Below are positions 1 to 8,617 of a stretch of 64,000 nucleotides of DNA, one piece after another. A model generated the notes under the pieces. The model saw nothing but the letters and a program-made list of their open reading frames with translations. It had not been told where the DNA came from and did no database searches. This DNA is from Vreelandella sedimenti. GTDB taxonomy: Bacteria > Pseudomonadota > Gammaproteobacteria > Pseudomonadales > Halomonadaceae. The stretch is taken from assembly GCF_013416325.1 (NCBI RefSeq), contig NZ_JACCGK010000003.1:62001-126000 (forward strand). Direction: 5' to 3'. Position 1 is the stretch's first letter. Every line of letters begins with the position of its first letter. The position numbers and the translations under genes were made by a program.

Positions 1-500
1 AATCGCCGGGCTGGCGGGTTTCGGTGGCTGAACTTGATAGAGAGGGGCCATTCTCGATTATTGCTGGGGTCAGGCGTCACTTTACGGTGATAGGCGAGTA
101 TCCGGTCACACTTGTTTTGCCTGATCAGCGTGCTGTTTTGGCGCCTCGGGAAAGCTTTATCTTCGAAGGTGAAGCAGCGGTGAATTGCTTGTTGCCTGAA
201 GGGCCGAGCCGGGCGCTGAATTTAATGTACAATCCAGCAAACTGGCAGGCTTCTGTTCGCTGGCTAACGTCTGGGGGGCCGCTAAGGCAAGCCCCAAGTG
301 CTGAGACACTTATCTTAGCCGTTGACGGGCAGGCGTGGCTGGTCGGTGAGTCGTCACTGCCCATTACCAGTGGTGATATTTGGCACTGGCCCAGGCTGAA
401 CGCTGCTTACGAGCTAGCGACCGATAGCGGTAACACAATGACATTTGAGACGCTGCCTGCAACGCACTTGATTAGGGTCGACCTGTCTCCGCGGGTTTGA
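1..500 (+). CDS. hutD: HutD family protein, 5' end missing at window edge
   Basis: HutD proteins are small cupin-fold proteins of histidine-utilisation operons. They are thought to tune hut expression, possibly by binding urocanate or formylglutamate, but their biochemistry is not settled. The reading frame is open to the first bases of the window (codons from position 3). The residues before the first possible start codon (GTG at 24) read GWRVSVAELDREGPFS, the conserved HutD stretch with the Trp-Arg-Val-Ser core and the Gly-Pro-Phe-Ser turn. The gene therefore begins outside the window, and a start at 24 would be false. The N-terminal roughly 30-40 residues are missing. It ends 56 bp before hutC on the same strand, so the two are probably co-transcribed. 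The family call is confident; the function is only as good as the family's. Confidence 0.85.
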   Translation, partial: SPGWRVSVAELDREGPFSIIAGVRRHFTVIGEYPVTLVLPDQRAVLAPRESFIFEGEAAVNCLLPEGPSRALNLMYNPANWQASVRWLTSGGPLRQAPSAETLILAVDGQAWLVGESSLPITSGDIWHWPRLNAAYELATDSGNTMTFETLPATHLIRVDLSPRV

Positions 501-556
501 TAATTCTTTTCAGAGTGTTCATGAGCGGGGTGGTGAAAGGGATTTGAGGAGAGCAC

Positions 557-1270
557 GTGGGACGCCAACCGCCCCGGTATCAACAGATTAAGCAGTACTT
601 GCTGGATAATATCCAAACGGGGCATTTTCCCGTCGATCATAAGATCCCGCCTGAGGAGCAGCTTGCGGTTACCTTCGGTGTCAGCAGAATGACTGCCAAC
701 AAGGCAATTCGCGACCTAGTGCAGGAAGGCTATCTGGTGCGTCAATCGGGGATCGGCACTTTTGTGACGGATCGTCGCTCTGAATCGCCATTGGCCGAAA
801 TAAATAATATCGCTGATGAGGTACGCAGCCGTGGCCACGAATACACTAATCGTGTGGTGAGTTGCGAAGCGCTGAATGCTGACGATGAAATCGCCCTGCG
901 GATGGGCGTTCGTATCGGGACCAGGTTGTTTCATTCGATTCTTATTCACTTGGAAAATGGCCTTCCGATCCAGCTCGAAGAGCGCTACGTCAATCCGCGC
1001 TGGGTGCCCGGCTATCTGGAAGCAAATTTTGCGCGCCAGACGCCCAACGAGGTGTTGGTTGCTGCCTGCCCGATTACCGATATGGAGCACGTGGTAGAGG
1101 CGGTGCTGCCAGAAGCGGGGGCGGCAGAGTGGCTAGAAATCGATGCTGCGCTACCCTGCCTTAGCGTTCGTCGGCGCACTTGGTCAGGCGACCGCCTAAT
1201 TAGCTATGCTCACCTGCTGCATCCCGGTGACCGCTATAAATTGCGTACTATGGCGAGCTCTTCTAAGTAG
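557..1270 (+). CDS. hutC: Histidine utilisation repressor HutC (GntR family)
   Basis: This 237-residue regulator has the GntR plan: an N-terminal winged helix-turn-helix (about residues 5-70, with the PPEEQLAVTFGVSR region and the wing ending in GIGTFV) and a C-terminal UTRA effector domain (about 90-230). HutC repressors bind urocanate and then release hut operators. The start is a GTG at 557, preceded by GAGGAGAG. Alternative starts downstream would cut into the DNA-binding domain. It follows hutD and lies next to hutF and hutU. The two TGTATATACA palindromes in the hutF-hutU gap are its most likely targets. Length is close to that of Pseudomonas HutC (about 248 residues). Confidence 0.93.
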   Translation: MGRQPPRYQQIKQYLLDNIQTGHFPVDHKIPPEEQLAVTFGVSRMTANKAIRDLVQEGYLVRQSGIGTFVTDRRSESPLAEINNIADEVRSRGHEYTNRVVSCEALNADDEIALRMGVRIGTRLFHSILIHLENGLPIQLEERYVNPRWVPGYLEANFARQTPNEVLVAACPITDMEHVVEAVLPEAGAAEWLEIDAALPCLSVRRRTWSGDRLISYAHLLHPGDRYKLRTMASSSK

Positions 1271-1294
1271 TCGTTCTTGCAAAGCAGCTTAAGT

Positions 1295-1359
1295 CGTTCT
1301 CGCGAAACATTCTCCCGAAACATTCTCCCGAAACATTCTCGCGAAACATTCTCGCGAAA
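1295..1359. repeat. Five tandem copies of a 13-bp unit between hutC and hutF
   Basis: Five head-to-tail units of the form CATTCTCSCGAAA run from 1295 to 1359. The first has CG in place of CA, and units two and three carry CCC where the others carry CGC. The block fills the gap between the convergent ends of hutC and hutF. A sixth, imperfect relative (CTATCTCACGAAA) continues into the last codons of hutF, around 1371-1383. The unit is not a multiple of three and encodes nothing. It could have grown by slippage from the hutF 3' end. It has no obvious hairpin. Confidence 0.85.
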
Positions 1360-1365
1360 CAATAA

Positions 1366-2727
1366 CTAACCTATCTCACGAAACAGTTTGGCAAGCGCCA
1401 CACTGTTGGCTTCATCAAGGGCGTGACGACGCGCCTGGATAACCCAGCGGCCTGCGACCATGACATCGCGTATCTGTTGCTTGGAACCGCCAAACAGCCA
1501 ACGGCCTAGCCGTGTTTCGTCTGTACTAGTGGCGAGGTAGGGGTCGCTGCCATCGAGGACGACAATATCGGCTCGCTTGCCCGCTTCGAGCGCGCCGATG
1601 GGTTGTCCAGAGGCCTGGGCGCCTCCTGCTAAGGCATGGCGATAAAGCCAGTCGCCCACCGGGCGTATTTCGCTATTGTGCAGGCAGTTGCGCTGTTGCG
1701 TGGCAAGTCGCTGGCCATACTCAAGCAGCCGTAGCTCTTCAACCACATCGAGTGAGACGTGACTGTCGGAGCCAATACCCAGGCGTCCACCCTGGGTGGC
1801 ATACTCAACTGCGCGGAAAATACCGTCGCCCAGATTGGCCTCGGTGGTCGGGCAGAGTCCAGCCACGGCGCCGCTAGCGGCAAGGTCACGTACTTCTGCA
1901 TCGTCTAGGTGTGTGGCATGGATCAAACACCAGTGCTCATCTACCTCAACATTATCCAGTAGCCATCGGACGGGGCGTTTTCCTGAATAGACGAGGCTGT
2001 CCTCCACTTCGCGTTGCTGCTCGGCGACATGAATGTGGCGTGGCCCTATAGGGTTCGTCGCCAGCACCGCCTGAATCTCTTCTAATGTCACCGCGCGCAG
2101 TGAATGGAACGCCATGCCCAGTGCTTGCGTGGGGTGGCCTGCAAGGCTTGGCTTCAACGTCTCAAGCAGGTTCAAAAAGTCTGGGACGGCGTGGATAAAG
2201 CGTCTTTGCCCATGATTGGGTGGCTGGCCGCCAAAGCCGCTGTGGGCGTAAAGCACCGGTAGCAAGGTAAGCGCAATGCCGCTGCGCTCGGCGGCTTGGC
2301 TAATCGCCCAGGCCATTTCAGCAGGATCACTATGGGCCTTGCCCGATACATCGTGATGTAAATAATGAAATTCGCTGACCTGCGTATAGCCGCCCTTGAG
2401 CATTTCGATGTAGAGCGCCTGGGCAATGGTGCCCACTTGATCCGGTGTCAGGCGGTCAACCAAGCCGTACATGCGGTCTCGCCAGCTCCAGAAGCTGTCT
2501 GGCTGGGGGCTACCGACTTCTGCTAGGCCCGCCATGACGCGCTGAAAAGCGTGTGAATGTAGGTTAGGCATACCGGGTAGCGCTGGCCCGGCTAAGCGCT
2601 GGGCGTTGCCGGGCGAGCTGTTGGGCAGTACCGATGTAAGCATGCCCGTGGCATCGACTTCGAACAGCACCTGAGAGGCCCATCCAGTCGGTAGTAGGGC
2701 ATGATCAGCAAAATAGCAATGGGTCAT
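1366..2727 (-). CDS. hutF: Formimidoylglutamate deiminase HutF
   Basis: HutF hydrolyses N-formimidoyl-L-glutamate to N-formyl-L-glutamate and ammonia, the fourth step of the five-step histidine pathway; HutG then finishes it. The 453-residue protein belongs to the amidohydrolase superfamily. The metal-binding NLHSHAFQR motif lies near residue 57, and later His and Asp ligands are present (HVAEQ, HATHLDD, GSDSHV). Length matches the Pseudomonas enzyme. The ATG is preceded by AAGGAG. It is transcribed away from hutU across a 261-bp gap that holds two HutC-type palindromes, the nearer one about 34 bp from this start. Having both hutF and hutG shows that the formylglutamate route is used, not the one-step HutE/formiminoglutamase type. 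Confidence 0.95.
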   Translation of the reverse strand: MTHCYFADHALLPTGWASQVLFEVDATGMLTSVLPNSSPGNAQRLAGPALPGMPNLHSHAFQRVMAGLAEVGSPQPDSFWSWRDRMYGLVDRLTPDQVGTIAQALYIEMLKGGYTQVSEFHYLHHDVSGKAHSDPAEMAWAISQAAERSGIALTLLPVLYAHSGFGGQPPNHGQRRFIHAVPDFLNLLETLKPSLAGHPTQALGMAFHSLRAVTLEEIQAVLATNPIGPRHIHVAEQQREVEDSLVYSGKRPVRWLLDNVEVDEHWCLIHATHLDDAEVRDLAASGAVAGLCPTTEANLGDGIFRAVEYATQGGRLGIGSDSHVSLDVVEELRLLEYGQRLATQQRNCLHNSEIRPVGDWLYRHALAGGAQASGQPIGALEAGKRADIVVLDGSDPYLATSTDETRLGRWLFGGSKQQIRDVMVAGRWVIQARRHALDEANSVALAKLFREIG

Positions 2728-2760
2728 CGGGGCTCCTTTTTGTTAACGAATAACGGATAA

Positions 2761-2770
2761 TGTATATACA
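2761..2770. promoter_or_regulatory. Candidate HutC operator ahead of hutF
   Basis: TGTATATACA is a perfect 10-bp palindrome centred about 38 bp upstream of the hutF start codon. It is identical to a second copy in front of hutU. HutC operators described in other proteobacteria have a TGTATATACA-like core, so repression of hutF by HutC is the natural reading. The TATATA core could also overlap a -10 element. Confidence 0.7.
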
Positions 2771-2952
2771 TATAGCGAAGTCCGCTTCTTAGGTAAAGAA
2801 GAGAGTTGGAATTTCCTCGTAAAGTCCATTTTGGTGCGTAATTTCGCCCTATTTTTGGCGTTTGCACTATGTTGGCGAATATTTGGGACTGAGTTGTTTT
2901 TTTGCTAAAAAGGGCGATTTAGGTGATTGCGCAGAAGCGTTTGTTGCCATAA

Positions 2953-2962
2953 TGTATATACA
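2953..2962. promoter_or_regulatory. Candidate HutC operator ahead of hutU
   Basis: A second TGTATATACA palindrome lies 26 bp before the hutU ATG, flanked by AA and AG so that the extended site resembles CTTGTATATACATT on the minus strand. It sits at almost the same distance from hutU as the other copy does from hutF, which fits paired operators controlling divergent promoters. Confidence 0.75.
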
Positions 2963-2988
2963 AGCTTTGACAACAAACAGGAGTTACC

Positions 2989-4656
2989 ATGTCTCTTTCA
3001 CGCTTTCGCGATACCGAAATTCGGGCACCTCATGGAGTCGAGCTCTCCTGCAAGAGCTGGCTGACTGAAGCACCGCTGCGCATGCTGATGAACAACCTAG
3101 ATCCAGATGTCGCCGAGAATCCCAAAGAGCTGGTGGTCTATGGCGGGATTGGCCGCGCCGCCCGCAATTGGGAGTGTTTCGATACCATCGTTGAAACGCT
3201 CAAACGTTTAGAAGATAACCAGTCACTGCTGATTCAGTCTGGTAAGCCGGTGGGGGTATTTGAAACCCATAAAGACGCCCCGAGGGTGCTGATTGCCAAT
3301 TCCAACCTAGTGCCAGCCTGGGCTAACTGGGAGCATTTCAATGAACTGGATAAGAAAGGCCTGATGATGTACGGCCAGATGACGGCTGGTTCATGGATCT
3401 ACATCGGTTCTCAGGGCATTGTCCAGGGCACCTACGAGACCTTTGTTGAGGCTGGTCGGCAGCACTACGACGGCAAGCTGGCCGGGCGCTGGATTCTGAC
3501 GGCCGGTCTTGGTGGTATGGGCGGGGCGCAGCCATTGGCGGCAACGCTAGCGGGTGCCTGCAGCCTGAATATTGAGTGTCAGCAGAGTCGTATTGATATG
3601 CGTCTGCGTACCCGCTATGTGGATGAGCAGGCGAGTGACCTCGACGATGCCCTGGCGCGCCTGGAGCGCTATACCTCAGAAGGTAAAGCCGTCTCGATTG
3701 CGCTGCATGGCAATGCCGCTGAAATATTGCCGGAACTGATTAAGCGTGGCATCAAGCCGGATATGGTAACCGACCAGACCAGCGCTCACGACCCACTGCA
3801 TGGTTATCTGCCCGCAGGCTGGTCATGGGATGAGTATCTGACACGCGGGAAGACCGAGCCCGAGGTGGTGGTTAAGGCGGCTAAGCGCTCCATGGCGGTG
3901 CATGTGCAGGCCATGCTCGACTTCCAGGCAATGGGTATACCTACCTTCGATTATGGCAATAACATTCGCCAGATGGCTCAGGAGGAGGGCGTTTCTAACG
4001 CTTTCGACTTCCCCGGCTTTGTGCCTGCCTACATTCGCCCACTGTTCTGCCAGGGAATTGGCCCATTCCGCTGGGTGGCGCTCTCCGGTGATCCAGAAGA
4101 TATCTATAAAACCGATCAGAAAGTCAAAGAACTCATCCCAGATGATCCGCATCTGCATAACTGGCTGGATATGGCCAAGGAGCGTATCAGCTTCCAGGGC
4201 TTACCGGCGCGCATCTGCTGGGTTGGCTTAAAGGATCGTGCTCGCTTGGGGCAGGCGTTTAACGCCATGGTCGCCAGTGGCGAGCTCAAAGCACCTATTG
4301 TGATTGGTCGCGACCACCTGGACTCCGGCTCGGTGGCCAGCCCCAATCGCGAGACTGAATCAATGCAGGATGGCTCGGATGCCGTCTCCGACTGGCCGCT
4401 GCTCAATGCGCTGCTCAACACCGCCGGAGGCGCCACCTGGGTCTCCCTTCACCACGGCGGCGGGGTGGGCATGGGTTACTCCCAGCATTCGGGCGTGGTG
4501 ATCGTCGCCGACGGTACCGATGATGCCCACGCACGACTTGGCCGCGTGCTGCGGAATGATCCGGCTACTGGCGTTATGCGCCACGCTGATGCCAGCTATG
4601 AGATCGCCAAGAACTGTGCCCGTGAAAACGACCTTGATCTGCCGATGGTCAAGTGA
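2989..4656 (+). CDS. hutU: Urocanate hydratase HutU
   Basis: HutU converts urocanate to 4-imidazolone-5-propionate with tightly bound NAD+ as the electrophile. The 555-residue sequence is near-typical for the family (about 557). It includes the nucleotide-binding loop [12 protein letters not shown] (about residues 173-184), the following Cys-Ser-Leu-Asn region, and the [10 protein letters not shown] segment near 350 that holds the conserved active-site Cys. AGGAG precedes the ATG. It is the first gene of a rightward operon running to hutG. The gene downstream is not hutH but a flavin reductase-like gene, an unusual order. Confidence 0.97.
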   Translation: MSLSRFRDTEIRAPHGVELSCKSWLTEAPLRMLMNNLDPDVAENPKELVVYGGIGRAARNWECFDTIVETLKRLEDNQSLLIQSGKPVGVFETHKDAPRVLIANSNLVPAWANWEHFNELDKKGLMMYGQMTAGSWIYIGSQGIVQGTYETFVEAGRQHYDGKLAGRWILTAGLGGMGGAQPLAATLAGACSLNIECQQSRIDMRLRTRYVDEQASDLDDALARLERYTSEGKAVSIALHGNAAEILPELIKRGIKPDMVTDQTSAHDPLHGYLPAGWSWDEYLTRGKTEPEVVVKAAKRSMAVHVQAMLDFQAMGIPTFDYGNNIRQMAQEEGVSNAFDFPGFVPAYIRPLFCQGIGPFRWVALSGDPEDIYKTDQKVKELIPDDPHLHNWLDMAKERISFQGLPARICWVGLKDRARLGQAFNAMVASGELKAPIVIGRDHLDSGSVASPNRETESMQDGSDAVSDWPLLNALLNTAGGATWVSLHHGGGVGMGYSQHSGVVIVADGTDDAHARLGRVLRNDPATGVMRHADASYEIAKNCARENDLDLPMVK

Positions 4657-4689
4657 ACGGCCTGACTCCAACAAACAAGAGGACATGAC

Positions 4690-5343
4690 ATGAAATATAT
4701 GCCGAACAGTGAGAAGTGCCCGCTGCCTTACTCACCCTTCAAAAGCTGTACCGTTCCGCGCCCGATCGGCTGGCTCTCTTCTATCAGCCCGGATGGGGTC
4801 GAGAACCTGGCACCTTACAGTCAATGGCAGAACCTGACGTTTGATCCGCCGATGGTGATGTTTGCTGCCAACCAGTATCCCGATGGCCGGCGCAAAGATA
4901 CGGTCATCAACGCAGAGAAGACCGGCTGGTTCGTCTGGAACATGGTGACCTTTGATCTCAAGGACGCCATGAACACGTCCGCCATGGCGGTGCCGTATGG
5001 TGAAAGTGAAATCAGTCTCGCTGGATTGAAGACGGTCAAGGCTGACCTGTCCAATGTGCCGATGGTGGCAGATAGCCCCTGTCATTTCGAGTGCAAGTAC
5101 ATCTCGACGCACCGTCTCAAAGGCAACTCGAACGTGGGTACGATCGATATTGTCTTTGCAGAAGTCGTGAAGATTCACGTCAAGGATGAGTTCATTACCG
5201 AAGAAGGTAAGATCGACATCATGAAAGCGCGTCCTATCGCGCGCATGGGCTATCACGATTATACGGTGGTAGATAACCGTTTCGAGATGAAGATCCCGAA
5301 AGCTTCTGAAGATGAAGCAGATGGCCTCGAAGGTCGCCCTTGA
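4690..5343 (+). CDS. Flavin reductase-like (FMN-binding split barrel) protein in the hut operon
   Basis: The 217-residue protein resembles the flavin reductase-like family (DIM6/NTAB type), which binds FMN on a split beta-barrel and either supplies reduced flavin to partners or acts as an oxidoreductase. The diagnostic opening is PRPIGWLSSISPDGVENLAPYS (about residues 18-39), the classic phosphate/isoalloxazine loop of this family; NVGTIDIVFAEVV near 155 is another family strand. AAGAGGA precedes the ATG at 4690. It lies 33 bp after hutU and about 60 bp before the YjiH transporter, so it is co-transcribed with hut. No flavin step is part of the standard hut pathway. A role in detoxification, or in a side reaction on urocanate or imidazolonepropionate, is possible but unproven. 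Confidence 0.8.
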   Translation: MKYMPNSEKCPLPYSPFKSCTVPRPIGWLSSISPDGVENLAPYSQWQNLTFDPPMVMFAANQYPDGRRKDTVINAEKTGWFVWNMVTFDLKDAMNTSAMAVPYGESEISLAGLKTVKADLSNVPMVADSPCHFECKYISTHRLKGNSNVGTIDIVFAEVVKIHVKDEFITEEGKIDIMKARPIARMGYHDYTVVDNRFEMKIPKASEDEADGLEGRP

Positions 5344-5356
5344 TAACTGGCCGATG

Positions 5357-5373
5357 GGGGAGACCTTCTCCCC
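5357..5373 (+). other. Short GC hairpin between flavin reductase gene and transporter gene
   Basis: GGGGAGA, a 3-base loop CCT and TCTCCCC form a perfect 7-bp stem just after the flavin reductase stop codon. There is no following T-run, so it is not a standard intrinsic terminator. It could act as an mRNA stabiliser or partial attenuator between hutU-side genes and the transporter. Confidence 0.45.
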
Positions 5374-5405
5374 TGTCGTCATCCTAAGCTAAGAGGATGC
5401 GGGAA

Positions 5406-6734
5406 ATGGACAATAGCGCTGTTGACAACAATGCCAAGAGAAAACATTCACTTGCCGAAATCTTGAGGGTGGCGATTCCGAGCTTCCTTGGAATCATGGT
5501 CTTCTTCGTTCCGATAACAATAGCCGAGAAGAACACCATTCTTCTCGACCATTTGGTGATCTGGTGTGAGAACCTGCTGGGTGAAAACAGCCAATGGTAC
5601 GCGCTGCTGCTTATCATTGGTGGCTCGGTATTACCCATCATGCAGAAGTTCTGGCGACAGGGCTTTGGCAGTATCGTGTTCACCCTCTTCAAGTTCATCG
5701 GCCTGGTCCTGGCAGGCATGGTCATCTTCAAGGCCGGCCCGGCAGCGCTTTACGAGCCCTTCATGCTGGAGTTTCTCTGGAAGGCGCTGGTCATTCCGGT
5801 TGGTATCCTGGTGCCGATTGGCGCCATCTTTATGCCGCTTCTGGTCAACTATGGCCTGGTGGAGCTGGTCGGGACTTTGACCCAGCCCTTCATGCGCCTG
5901 GCGTTCAAGGTGCCCGGACGGTCTGCTATTGACGCGGTGGCGTCATTCATCACCAGTTTTGCCGTTGGGCTCTTGATTACCAACAAGGCTTACCTCAGTG
6001 GGGAGTACTCCGCGAAGGAGGCTGCCATTATTGCTACGGGGTTCTCCACGGTATCCGTCGCTTTCATGGTAATCGTGGCCAGAACACTGGGGCTGATGGA
6101 TATCTGGGTAGTGTTCTTCCTGGCAACGTTGTTCACTACGGTTGTGGTAACGGCTATCAGTGCACGCATTCCTCCCATCTCCAGCATGGACGATCACGCC
6201 TCGAATCGAGAAGCGACACCGGACAAGGGAAATCGCGTGGCAACGGCAGTGGCGGAAGCCATTGGGGTCGCCAACAGCCCGAAGAGTTTCCTCAACCTGG
6301 TCAAGGATAACCTCAAGGATGGCATCGTGATGACGATGACCATCCTTCCAACCATTCTCTCGGTCGGCACGATCAGCCTGTTGATTGAGAAGTACACGCC
6401 AGCCTTTGACTACATCGGGTATATCTTCTACCCCATCACGCTACTCTTTGGCATGGAGAATGGGCTGGAACTCTCTTCAGCAGTGTCTACGAGCTACTCA
6501 GAGATGTTCCTTCCCGCGTTGATCATGGCAGAGGCTGATGTTGTCTCGAAGCTGGTGGCGGGGATTACGGCCATCTCTTCTATTCTCTTCGTATCTGCCT
6601 CAATTCCTTGCATCATGGCGACCAATATCCCGATTTCATTCTATGGACTGACGGTCGTCTGGGTGGTCAGAACAGCCCTGACGATGGTGATAGCCATTCC
6701 GCTGTCTATGGGTATTGCTTCATTCATAATGTAG
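5406..6734 (+). CDS. YjiH-type membrane transporter with nucleoside-recognition (Gate) domain
   Basis: This 442-residue polytopic protein has about ten hydrophobic segments and matches YjiH-type proteins, which carry two nucleoside-recognition (Gate) domains. Segments such as FITSFAVGLLITNKAYLSGEYS and the later repeat around MENGLELSSAVSTSYSEMF reflect the family's internal duplication. AAGAGG lies 9 bp before the ATG at 5406, whereas an earlier ATG at 5397 abuts it, so 5406 is preferred. The substrate is unknown. Position between hut genes suggests import of histidine, urocanate or a related imidazole compound. Classic HutT-type amino-acid permeases are absent, so this could be the histidine-pathway transporter. 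Confidence 0.75.
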   Translation: MDNSAVDNNAKRKHSLAEILRVAIPSFLGIMVFFVPITIAEKNTILLDHLVIWCENLLGENSQWYALLLIIGGSVLPIMQKFWRQGFGSIVFTLFKFIGLVLAGMVIFKAGPAALYEPFMLEFLWKALVIPVGILVPIGAIFMPLLVNYGLVELVGTLTQPFMRLAFKVPGRSAIDAVASFITSFAVGLLITNKAYLSGEYSAKEAAIIATGFSTVSVAFMVIVARTLGLMDIWVVFFLATLFTTVVVTAISARIPPISSMDDHASNREATPDKGNRVATAVAEAIGVANSPKSFLNLVKDNLKDGIVMTMTILPTILSVGTISLLIEKYTPAFDYIGYIFYPITLLFGMENGLELSSAVSTSYSEMFLPALIMAEADVVSKLVAGITAISSILFVSASIPCIMATNIPISFYGLTVVWVVRTALTMVIAIPLSMGIASFIM

Positions 6735-6746
6735 TGTTTATTTCAG

Positions 6747-7400
6747 ATGGAAGAGAAGAAACTCCGCTCTGCTACTGATAACCCGTTAGTGGTTCCAGTT
6801 GAAGATGACAACCAGACTGTGACCCAGGCTAATCCTCACGGCGCCTCGGTGGCGATGGCCTGCGATCTGTTGGCCATCGCGGCCTGTGAGTGGAGTTCGA
6901 TCTCAGAGCGGCGCGCCTACCGTTTAGTGACCCCCCAGGCGAATCAGCTGCCACCTTTCTTGACCACTGAAAGCGGCGTCAAGTCCGGCATGATGATCGC
7001 CCACTACTCGGCGGCTTCCCTGGTGGCGGATAACAAACGTCTGGCGCAGCCCGCAGTAACCGACAATTTTATCACCTCGGGCCTCCAGGAAGACCATCTA
7101 AGCTTTGGCGAAAGTGCTGCCCTGAAACTGGACAAGACCCTCGAAAATGCTTTCTACGTTCTTGCTATCGAATATCTACTCGCCTCTCAGGCCCTTGATT
7201 TAATTGGCAGCGATGAGTTTGCCAAGGGCACGTCGCTGGCTTGGAAATCACTGCGAGACGTCTTGCCTGCTTACCAGGAAGAGCATGCGCTGCACCTGGA
7301 TATTGAGGCGACTTACCAGCGCCTAAAGGAGACTCAAGTGATCGATAAGCTCCTGTCTATTGCCCCGAACTTACTGCCGAGTCGGCAGCCTAGCGATTAG
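6747..7400 (+). CDS. C-terminal fragment-like relative of histidine ammonia-lyase (no MIO domain)
   Basis: The 217 residues align by eye with only the C-terminal ~40% of histidine ammonia-lyase (HutH, about 510 residues). Landmarks are [46 protein letters not shown] and QEDHLSF, which correspond to DNPL, ERR...LPPFL, SGFMIAQ...A.SENK and NQEDHVSM in HutH. The N-terminal half carrying the Ala-Ser-Gly triad that forms the MIO cofactor is missing. Upstream DNA is fully occupied by the transporter gene, so a simple frameshift does not explain it. HutH's NFHAEP loop reads NPHGAS here, losing the conserved Phe, and NQEDH reads LQEDH. The ORF is intact but lacks a clear ribosome-binding site, starting 12 bp after the transporter stop. 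It cannot be an active ammonia-lyase alone. It is a remnant, or a subunit with another job. A full hutH could lie left of the window. Confidence 0.8.
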   Translation: MEEKKLRSATDNPLVVPVEDDNQTVTQANPHGASVAMACDLLAIAACEWSSISERRAYRLVTPQANQLPPFLTTESGVKSGMMIAHYSAASLVADNKRLAQPAVTDNFITSGLQEDHLSFGESAALKLDKTLENAFYVLAIEYLLASQALDLIGSDEFAKGTSLAWKSLRDVLPAYQEEHALHLDIEATYQRLKETQVIDKLLSIAPNLLPSRQPSD

Positions 7401-7408
7401 GAGGAAGC

Positions 7409-8617
7409 ATGAAACAGCTATGGCACCACTGCCATGCGGTGACCCTGGCGGGTGGCCGCTACGGAATTGTGCGCGATGCGGCGCTGATTATAGACGCGGG
7501 ACGCATCGCCTGGATTGGCACTGAGGCGCAACTTGACCGCGATGCTGCATTCGATGAAGTGCGTGACCTGGGTGGGCGCTGGCTAACGCCAGGGTTGATC
7601 GACTGCCACACGCATCTGGTGTTTGGCGGTGACCGCAGTAATGAGTTTGAGCAGCGCCTGGAGGGCGTGAGCTATAGCGAGATAGCTAAACAGGGCGGTG
7701 GAATCGTTAGCAGCGTGCGGGCCACTCGCGAGGCCAGCTTTGACGAATTACTGGCCAGTGCCGAGGCGCGCGCCAAGGTGCTGCTGAGCGAAGGCGTTAC
7801 AACCCTAGAGATTAAGTCAGGGTATGGGCTTGATCTGGAAAGCGAGCGCAAAATGCTCAAGGTGGCCCGGGCGCTGGGGGAACGGCTACCTGTCGAGGTG
7901 CTTACGACTTGCCTAGCGGCTCACGCGCTGCCGCCCGAATACCACGAACGTAGTGATGGGTATATTGATCTAGTCTGCGAGACGATTCTGCCGACGCTGG
8001 CGAAGGAAGGCCTTGTCGACGCTGTCGATGGCTTCTGTGAAGGTATCGCCTTCTCTGTGGAACAGATGCGGCGCGTTTTTAATACTGCAAAACAACTGGG
8101 CCTGCCGCTCAAGCTACATGCTGAGCAGCTGTCACGTCTTGGCGGTTGTCAACTGGCTGCGGAGTTCGGCGCGCTTTCTGCTGACCACGTCGAGTATGCT
8201 GATGAAGCCGATGCTCGTGCAATGGCACGAAGCAGTACTGCCGCTGTGTTACTGCCGGGGGCTTTTCTTACCCTGCGTGAAACCCAACTGCCGCCAATTG
8301 CAGACTTTCGTGAGCAGGGCGTCACCATGGCGCTGGCCAGCGACCTTAACCCCGGTACGTCGCCGGTACTGTCGTTACGATTGATGATGAATCTTGGCTG
8401 CACGCTGTTCCGCCTTACCCCTGAAGAAGCGCTGGCAGGGGTGACCATCAATGCCGCTAAGGCGCTGGGCATTGCTGCCACCCACGGTTCGCTAGAAGTA
8501 GGTAAATGGGCAGACGCGGTCGTATGGGATATTACCGGGCCAGCGGAGCTTAGCTACTGGCTGGGCGGGCAATTGCCGGTCACGGTGTTTAAAGCAGGTA
8601 AGGAGGTAGAAGTATGA
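7409..8617 (+). CDS. hutI: Imidazolonepropionase HutI
   Basis: HutI hydrolyses 4-imidazolone-5-propionate to N-formimidoyl-L-glutamate. The 402-residue amidohydrolase has the metal-binding [10 protein letters not shown] motif (about residue 69 on), the [13 protein letters not shown] segment, HAEQLS with a later metal-ligand His, and [10 protein letters not shown] near the C-terminus. Length equals the family norm (about 400). AGGAGG precedes the ATG. It overlaps hutG by 4 bp (ATGA), indicating translational coupling. Confidence 0.97.
   Translation: MKQLWHHCHAVTLAGGRYGIVRDAALIIDAGRIAWIGTEAQLDRDAAFDEVRDLGGRWLTPGLIDCHTHLVFGGDRSNEFEQRLEGVSYSEIAKQGGGIVSSVRATREASFDELLASAEARAKVLLSEGVTTLEIKSGYGLDLESERKMLKVARALGERLPVEVLTTCLAAHALPPEYHERSDGYIDLVCETILPTLAKEGLVDAVDGFCEGIAFSVEQMRRVFNTAKQLGLPLKLHAEQLSRLGGCQLAAEFGALSADHVEYADEADARAMARSSTAAVLLPGAFLTLRETQLPPIADFREQGVTMALASDLNPGTSPVLSLRLMMNLGCTLFRLTPEEALAGVTINAAKALGIAATHGSLEVGKWADAVVWDITGPAELSYWLGGQLPVTVFKAGKEVEV

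Noticed and set aside
716..1090. Antisense frame inside hutC
   Set aside because: Shadow of the real gene; it has no ribosome-binding site and no family features.
1295..1359. CRISPR-like array
   Set aside because: The 13-bp units are contiguous without spacers; this is a simple tandem repeat.
2862..3068. Small frame spanning the hutU promoter and start
   Set aside because: It overlaps the HutC operator and the hutU start in another frame; no ribosome-binding site.
5397..6750. Frameshifted N-terminal half of hutH upstream of the HAL-like fragment
   Set aside because: The preceding DNA codes for an uninterrupted YjiH-type transporter, so no hidden HutH N-terminus fits there in any frame.
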